A DNA stretch of 64,000 nucleotides from Mariniblastus sp. (GTDB lineage Bacteria > Planctomycetota > Planctomycetia > Pirellulales > Pirellulaceae). Each line of letters opens with the position of its first letter. Position 1 is the stretch's first letter. Of the stretch, positions 62,961-64,000 are shown in pieces. The translations under genes and the position numbers were made by a program. The notes under the pieces are model-generated. The model saw nothing but the letters and a program-made list of their open reading frames with translations, had not been told where the DNA came from and did no database searches. The stretch spans positions 27,814 to 91,813 of the forward strand of contig JAQXDZ010000029.1 of assembly GCA_029251085.1 (NCBI GenBank), read 5' to 3'.

Positions 62961-63563
62961 TTAACGATCCTTTGAGATTGGACGTGTTCGTGGATTGGGT
63001 TTAACCATGATGCCATTAATCATGCTGACACCTTGTCTAGGAATAGCGGTCAATACGAAACGACAATTGATGGGATTTGACTCTAAAACCAATGTAGTAA
63101 TAAATCTTGTTGATGAAATATTTCCATGGACGTCCCTCTTTATTTGTGGATGGAATCGACTAGTATCCGTATTTGCATCTACGATTATGATCACTTCGTC
63201 AAAATTTACAGCCGGCATTGGCATTGCTTTAATAGGACACCACGCCTTCCACAGCTTTTGAAAATCTTTTGTGTTATCCACAAAACCGCTTTTTGGTAGA
63301 AGTGATCTCAACTTAAGATCAATTACACCTAGCCATTGGACTATTGGGACAACATCAGTAATTTCTTGTCTGACATCCAGGCCTGTCTCGGTTTTGAACC
63401 AAGGGCGTTTAGGGGCAACATCAGTAATTTCTTGAGTGACATCCAGGGGTTTAATCCATGGTTGCCCTTTGGCTTGATCAACACCTGCGAACATCAGGGC
63501 TCCGCAGATACTAAGGAATAATGCCATCTTCGAGCGGAACGATTTACGGTTCAGTGTAGGCAT
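62961..63563 (-). CDS. Secreted protein of unknown function with a duplicated 22-residue repeat
   Basis: The 200-residue protein has a signal peptide (KMALFLSICGALMFAGVDQAKG). Directly after it comes LDVTQEITDVAP, then 22 residues later LDVRQEITDVVP; the DNA copies are at 63412-63447 and 63346-63381. The rest has beta-strand character (FDEVIIIVDANTDTS, SSTRFITTLVLE, CRFVLTAIPRQG). It resembles no family I know. The gene is bracketed by two direct copies of a noncoding repeat, and its base composition resembles neither flank strongly. Confidence 0.65.
   Translation of the reverse strand: MPTLNRKSFRSKMALFLSICGALMFAGVDQAKGQPWIKPLDVTQEITDVAPKRPWFKTETGLDVRQEITDVVPIVQWLGVIDLKLRSLLPKSGFVDNTKDFQKLWKAWCPIKAMPMPAVNFDEVIIIVDANTDTSRFHPQIKRDVHGNISSTRFITTLVLESNPINCRFVLTAIPRQGVSMINGIMVKPNPRTRPISKDR
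63346..63447. repeat. Tandem 36-bp repeat inside the secreted-protein gene
   Basis: Copies at 63346-63381 and 63412-63447 share ACATCAGTAATTTCTTG and TGACATCCAGG, differing at four positions. The 66-bp period keeps the reading frame and gives the duplicated 22-residue unit. Confidence 0.85.
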
Positions 63564-63921
63564 TGCTGGATCTCCCGCCGGAAGTAATTTAAATTCAATT
63601 AGGTTTGATACCGCAATGCTTCCTGATAAATCAAGCCCGATTCTGTCCCCAGGATCCTAACCACGCCCCCCCGTCCCTCGGCATCGGTTCCATAAGTTAG
63701 CTCTCTGTTGCGCGAGATGAAAAATGGGTGTGAAAGTGGGCAAGCGCAAACGCTTTGGAAATATTGCTTGGTTTCTATACCAAAAGATACTCACCGAGCC
63801 TTCCCAATATCGGCGGGTTTGCAACTCGAGCGCTAATGCAAGAAGATAAGGCTTATGGATCCGCCGATGACGCATGATTTTAAGAACTAATTCATCGTTA
63901 TGAAACCCTAAGGTCAATTGG
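63564..63921. other. Intergenic spacer containing repeat copy 2
   Basis: About 360 bp ahead of the edge-truncated plus-strand gene. It contains the second copy of the dispersed repeat and no supported gene; the minus-strand frame at 63657-63956 overlaps both the repeat and the start of the next gene. Confidence 0.4.
63647..63771. repeat. Dispersed repeat, copy 2
   Basis: This is the second copy of the ~125-bp element at 62831-62956, in the same orientation, with the shared blocks listed there. Its right part has GAAATATTGCTTGG where copy 1 has GAAATATTACTTAGG. Confidence 0.8.
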
Positions 63922-64000
63922 ATGGAAATGTCACCGGCAGAAAAGCAACTACCCAAACGTAAACATCGTTGGTTTCAACTCCGTCTGCGGACTTTGCTCG
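63922..64000 (+). CDS. Start of a planctomycete RWFQ..LRTLL membrane protein (cut by window edge)
   Basis: ATG 63922 opens a frame that continues off the right edge (26 codons visible: MEMSPAEKQLPKRKHR, then WFQLRLRTLL). The sequence R-x-W-F-Q-(F/L)-x-L-R-T-L-L is the well-known N-terminus of a large family of planctomycete small membrane proteins, in which a transmembrane helix follows at once. Function of the family is unknown. An AAGG lies about 10 bases upstream as a weak Shine-Dalgarno. Confidence 0.6.
   Translation, partial: MEMSPAEKQLPKRKHRWFQLRLRTLL

Noticed and set aside
1..64000. CRISPR array or tRNA genes
   Set aside because: No regularly spaced direct repeats and no cloverleaf-like sequence were found by eye.

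Overview
The window looks like a chromosomal segment from a planctomycete, most likely of the Pirellulales/Rhodopirellula type. The evidence is a dense set of lineage-typical families: secreted DUF1080, DUF1501 and DUF1549/DUF1553 proteins with a C-x-x-C-H cytochrome motif, four formylglycine-type sulfatases, a PEP-CTERM metalloprotease, a PDZ/DUF6288 protein, an ECF sigma factor beside a membrane-anchored Hanks kinase, and, cut by the right edge, the start of an RWFQ..LRTLL membrane protein. No tRNA, rRNA, CRISPR array, transposase or phage gene was recognised.

Layout. 1-13 kb: an edge-truncated DUF1080+CBM9-like protein, two small proteins, an NhaC antiporter, a histidine kinase next to an HTH-receiver fusion, a lipoprotein, an M28 peptidase, MnmG and SelO. 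13-21.3 kb: a SASA esterase/TIM-barrel fusion, NAD(P)HX dehydratase, ArgG, an orphan ABC-2 permease, an exported methyltransferase and a zinc-ribbon membrane protein. 21.5-30.6 kb: a five-gene minus-strand cluster of three sulfatases, DUF1549/1553 and DUF1501, which fits sulfated-glycan degradation. 31-39 kb: a GT2 and GT-C-like pair, a fourth sulfatase, a matrixin with PPC and PEP-CTERM regions, and a DUF6288 protein. 39-43 kb: a DsrE-like lipoprotein, an alpha/beta hydrolase and an ABC exporter.

43.1-46.3 kb is a run of short plus-strand genes (DUF4177-like, DUF2200, LURP-one-like), including a decayed DUF4177-like copy with an in-frame TAG. 46.3-53.5 kb is the most interesting locus: a compact minus-strand operon in which a TetR regulator with a perfect 12-bp-arm operator precedes a 1404-residue AMP-ligase / class-III aminotransferase / acyl-ACP-reductase-like fusion, a BtaA-like (DUF3419) aminocarboxypropyl transferase and a GNAT protein. 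Together these suggest an unrecognised amine- or aminolipid-producing pathway.

53.5-56.1 kb holds three small membrane-protein genes whose borders resemble integron attC sites. 56.1-64 kb carries RsmH, an RlmA-like methyltransferase, the ECF sigma/kinase pair, a WS/DGAT-type acyltransferase, and a secreted protein flanked by two copies of a ~125-bp noncoding repeat.
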